Below, in pieces: positions 6,149-8,526 of a stretch of DNA of 8,526 bases. The DNA is from Desulfovibrionaceae bacterium (lineage in GTDB: Bacteria; Pseudomonadota; Gammaproteobacteria; Burkholderiales; Burkholderiaceae_C). The notes below the pieces were generated by a model. That model was not told where the DNA came from and did not search any database. It saw only the letters and a program-made list of their open reading frames with translations. A program made the position numbers and the translations under genes. Every line of letters begins with the position of its first letter. The first letter of the stretch is position 1. The stretch is taken from NCBI GenBank assembly GCA_009778355.1, contig WRJY01000242.1, forward strand, positions 1 through 8,526, given 5' to 3'.

Positions 6149-6177
6149 AAAAGACAAAACCCGCGGAGGGCCGCGGG
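6149..6177 (-). terminator. Intrinsic terminator between dnaN and gyrB
   Basis: On the minus strand CCCGCGG (6177-6171) pairs with CCGCGGG (6166-6160) around a CCCT loop, followed directly by TTTTGTCTTTT (6159-6149). This is a textbook intrinsic terminator shape. It lies 36 bp beyond the dnaN stop and 22 bp before the gyrB ATG, so it should cut or attenuate dnaAN transcripts before gyrB. gyrB then needs readthrough or its own promoter, for which little room is left downstream of the hairpin. Confidence 0.75.
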
Positions 6178-6212
6178 ATGTCTGAGCAAATTGCTGCGTT
6201 TTTATGGCTTCA

Positions 6213-7346
6213 TCAAATCCGCATGGGCATCACCACGTACTTGAACTGCGCGTTGCCGGGCATGGTGACGAGGGCCGAGCTGTTGCCATCTTGCAGTTCG
6301 ATCGTAATCATCTCCTGCTGGCTCATGTTGTTCAGCGCGTCGATCAGGTAGGTGACGTTGAAGCCGATCTCGATCTGGTCGCCGCCGTAGTCGATGTCGA
6401 GCTCGTCCACGGCCTCCTCCTGCTCGGCGTTGTTGGAGGTCACGCGCAGGGTGCCGGGCTCGAAGTTCAGGCGCACGCCCTTGAATTTTTCGCTGGTCAG
6501 AATCGATGCCCTGTTCAGGCTCGCCAGCAGCGGCGCGCGCCCGACGGTCACGATGTTTTTGTGATTCTTGGGAATCACGCGGTTGTAGTCGGGGAACTTG
6601 CCCTCGACCAGCTTGGTGACGAACTCCATCGCGCCAAAGCTGAACTTGGCCTGGTTGCCGGCAAACTGCATCTCGATCATGGGCGCTTGCTGGCCTTCGG
6701 GCACGCTGGCGTCCGACAGCAGGCGTTGCAGCTCAATCACGGTCTTGCGCGGCAGAATCACTTCCTGCTTGGGCACCTCGACATCCAGCGTGGCGCTGGA
6801 AAATGCCAGCCGGTGCCCGTCGGTCGCCACCAAGCTGAGCTGGCGCCCCTCGGCCACGAACAGAATGCCGTTCAGGTAGTAGCGGATGTCGTGCACCGCC
6901 ATCGCGAAAGCCACCTGATCGAGCAAGTCCTTGAGCGTTTTTTGCGGCACCTTGAAGGCGGGGCCGAAATTGGGCGCCTCCTGCACCAGCGGGAAATCCT
7001 CCGCCGGCAGTGTTTGCAGCGAGAACTTGCTCTTGCCGCCCTTGAGAATCAGCTTGGACTGCTGCGACTCCAGGCTCACGCTCTGGTCGGCGTGCATGGT
7101 GCGCAGGATGTCGATCAGCTTGCGCGCATTCACGGTGGTGCCGAAGCTGCCGCTGTCGTCGCCGCCCAGTTCCGCCGTGGTGCGGATCTGGATTTCCAGG
7201 TCGCTGGTGGTGAACTGCAAGCTGCCGCCGTTCTTGCGAATCAGCACGTTGGCCAGCACCGGCAGCGTGTGGCGGCGCTCCACGATGCCGGAGACCGACT
7301 GCAATGCCGTCAACAGTTGGTTTTGGGTGGTCTTTAAAACGATCAT
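6213..7346 (-). CDS. dnaN: DNA polymerase III beta subunit (sliding clamp)
   Basis: This 377-residue protein dimerises into the ring clamp that tethers DNA polymerase III and other factors to DNA. The ATG at 7344-7346 opens MIVLKTTQNQLLTALQ, the usual clamp N-terminus, and is preceded by AGAGGAAG seven bases upstream, a good ribosome site. A frame extension to 7409 is rejected for that reason. Three repeated clamp folds are expected, about 125 residues each. Recognisable are RRHTLPVLANVLI (24-36), SLVATDGHRLA in the second domain, VEGKFPDYNRVIP, and the C-terminal VMPMRI that helps form the partner-binding pocket. It is slightly longer than E. coli DnaN (366). It follows dnaA by 84 bp on the same strand, as in most bacteria, and probably shares its transcript. 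Confidence 0.96.
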   Translation of the reverse strand: MIVLKTTQNQLLTALQSVSGIVERRHTLPVLANVLIRKNGGSLQFTTSDLEIQIRTTAELGGDDSGSFGTTVNARKLIDILRTMHADQSVSLESQQSKLILKGGKSKFSLQTLPAEDFPLVQEAPNFGPAFKVPQKTLKDLLDQVAFAMAVHDIRYYLNGILFVAEGRQLSLVATDGHRLAFSSATLDVEVPKQEVILPRKTVIELQRLLSDASVPEGQQAPMIEMQFAGNQAKFSFGAMEFVTKLVEGKFPDYNRVIPKNHKNIVTVGRAPLLASLNRASILTSEKFKGVRLNFEPGTLRVTSNNAEQEEAVDELDIDYGGDQIEIGFNVTYLIDALNNMSQQEMITIELQDGNSSALVTMPGNAQFKYVVMPMRI

Positions 7347-7366
7347 GTCTTCCTCTGCAATCCGCG

Positions 7367-7396
7367 CTGGCGCGCTCGCCCCGGGCAGTGCGCCAG
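7367..7396 (-). promoter_or_regulatory. Hairpin in dnaA-dnaN spacer
   Basis: CTGGCGC (7367-7373) pairs perfectly with GCGCCAG (7390-7396) around a 16-nt loop containing CCCGGG. It lies in the 84-bp gap, just upstream of the dnaN ribosome site. No T-run follows on the minus strand, so it is not an obvious terminator. It could affect mRNA processing or dnaN translation, or have no function. Confidence 0.35.
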
Positions 7397-7430
7397 GGTA
7401 ACCGGCCAATTTGGTATTGTCGCCTGAAAA

Positions 7431-8526
7431 TCAGCCTTTCAGCGTCTGCTCCAGCACATGCAGTTGCTGGTTCAGTTCGGTCAGTTGCTGGCGCTCGGCG
7501 GCAATCTTGCGCACCGCGTGCAGCACCGTGGTGTGGTCGCGCCCGCCGAACATCTCGCCGATTTCAGGCAGGCTCTTTTGCGTCAGCTCCTTGGCCAGGT
7601 ACATCGCAATCTGGCGCGGACGGGCAATGCTGGCCGGGCGCTTCTTGCTGTACATGTCCGACACCTTGATCTTGTAATAGTCGGCCACCGTCTTCTGGAT
7701 ATTCTCCACGCCGATCTGCCGGTTCTGGATCGACAGCAGATCGCGCAGCGCCTCGCGCGCGAGCTGGATCGAAATCTCCTTCTGGTTGAAGCGCGAGTAC
7801 GCCAAAATCTTGCGCAGCGCGCCTTCCAGCTCGCGCACGTTCGAGCGCACGTTCTTGGCGACGAAAAACGCCACCTCCTCCGGCATCTCGGCGCCCTCGG
7901 CAGCCGCCTTGCTGACCAGGATGGCCACGCGCATCTCCAACTCCGGCGGCTCCAGCGCCACCGTCAGGCCGGAGTCAAACCGCGACACCAGCCGCTCGTG
8001 AATATCCGTCAAGCCCTTGGGGTAAGTGTCGCTGGTCATCACGATGTGCGACTTCTTGGCCAGCAGGGCCTCAAAGGCGTTGAAGAACTCCTCCTGCGTG
8101 CGGTCCTTGTTGGCAAAGAACTGCACGTCGTCGATCAGCAGCAGATCGAGCGAGTGGTAGCGGTCCTTGAACTCGTCGAAAGTCTTGCGTTGGTAGGACT
8201 TGACCACATCCGAAACGAACTGCTCGGCATGGATGTAGAGAACTTTTGAGCCAGGCCGGTCTTCCAGCAGTTTGTTGCCCACCGCGTGCATCAGGTGCGT
8301 CTTGCCCAGCCCCACGCCGCCGTAAATGAACAGCGGGTTGTAGAACTGCCCCGGCGCGCTGGCCACGTGCAGCGCCGCCGTGCGCGCCATGCGGTTGGCC
8401 GAGCCTTCCACCAGATTGGCAAACGTCAGCGCGGTGTTCAGCCGGTTGCGCGACGCCACCGGCGCATCGGCCGGTTCAGGACCGCCATGGGCCGGCGCGC
8501 CGCGCCCGCCGGCGGGCGGCTCGACC
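7431..8526 (-). CDS. dnaA: Chromosomal replication initiator DnaA (N-terminus beyond window)
   Basis: DnaA is the AAA+ ATPase that binds the origin and opens DNA for replication. The reading frame stays open to the right edge (VEPPAGGRGAPAHGG and on), so 364 codons plus stop are visible. Roughly the first 100 residues, domain I and part of linker domain II, are missing. The Pro/Gly/Ala-rich edge segment is domain II. Domain III carries Walker A GGVGLGKT (8298-8321), Walker B LLLIDDVQFF (about 8118-8147), sensor I IVMTSD, the arginine finger in HERLVSRFDSG (near 7980), and sensor II NVRELEGALRKI. Domain IV holds the DNA-binding signature GGRDHTTVLH (7518-7547). The GTG at 8457 is internal, not the start. 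It heads the dnaA-dnaN-gyrB cluster; the origin probably lies upstream, outside the window. Confidence 0.97.
   Translation of the reverse strand, partial: VEPPAGGRGAPAHGGPEPADAPVASRNRLNTALTFANLVEGSANRMARTAALHVASAPGQFYNPLFIYGGVGLGKTHLMHAVGNKLLEDRPGSKVLYIHAEQFVSDVVKSYQRKTFDEFKDRYHSLDLLLIDDVQFFANKDRTQEEFFNAFEALLAKKSHIVMTSDTYPKGLTDIHERLVSRFDSGLTVALEPPELEMRVAILVSKAAAEGAEMPEEVAFFVAKNVRSNVRELEGALRKILAYSRFNQKEISIQLAREALRDLLSIQNRQIGVENIQKTVADYYKIKVSDMYSKKRPASIARPRQIAMYLAKELTQKSLPEIGEMFGGRDHTTVLHAVRKIAAERQQLTELNQQLHVLEQTLKG

Noticed and set aside
3772..6150. A 792-codon plus-strand open frame opposite gyrB
   Set aside because: It lies wholly inside gyrB in antisense, is rich in Gly/Ala/Val/Leu with no recognisable domain, and is explained by GC-rich codon bias of the real gene.
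7431..8526. Replication origin or DnaA-box cluster in the window
   Set aside because: I looked for TTATCCACA-like nonamers in both orientations in the gaps and saw none convincing. The origin is expected upstream of dnaA, beyond the right edge.

Overview
This is an 8.5 kb piece of a GC-rich betaproteobacterial chromosome, most likely from the Comamonadaceae (order Burkholderiales). That placement rests on the protein style (GyrB of 865 residues, DnaN ending MPMRI, an Alr beginning MPRPIHATIH), the strong third-position GC and the divergent lplT/alr pair. It is inferred from recalled family sequences, not from a search.

Layout. 1-746: an AT/GC-mosaic patch with no intact gene. It holds several inverted repeats, a folded element with a polypurine/polypyrimidine loop that may be an unrecognised small RNA, and the 3' end of a decayed DUF4870 membrane-protein gene. 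747-2030 (-): lplT, a major-facilitator lysophospholipid transporter. 2031-2201: the shared divergent control region. 2202-3299 (+): alr, alanine racemase. 3299-3528: a terminator hairpin, then RNA structure matching domains V and VI of a group II intron without its other domains or reverse transcriptase. 3529-6126 (-): gyrB. 6149-6177: an intrinsic terminator or attenuator between dnaN and gyrB. 6213-7346 (-): dnaN. 7431-8526 (-): dnaA, whose N-terminus lies beyond the right edge.

The right 5 kb is the classic origin-proximal cluster dnaA-dnaN-gyrB, read right to left: replication initiator, sliding clamp and the gyrase subunit that removes supercoils ahead of forks. The origin itself is expected beyond the right edge, upstream of dnaA; I saw no convincing DnaA-box cluster inside the window. 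Alr supplies D-alanine for peptidoglycan, and LplT moves lysophospholipids across the inner membrane for re-acylation; both are envelope housekeeping genes.

The core genes look ordinary and intact. The unusual material is in the gaps: the structured element near 222-352, the group II intron remnant at 3350-3426, the internal terminator before gyrB, and an AT-rich rare-codon island inside alr.
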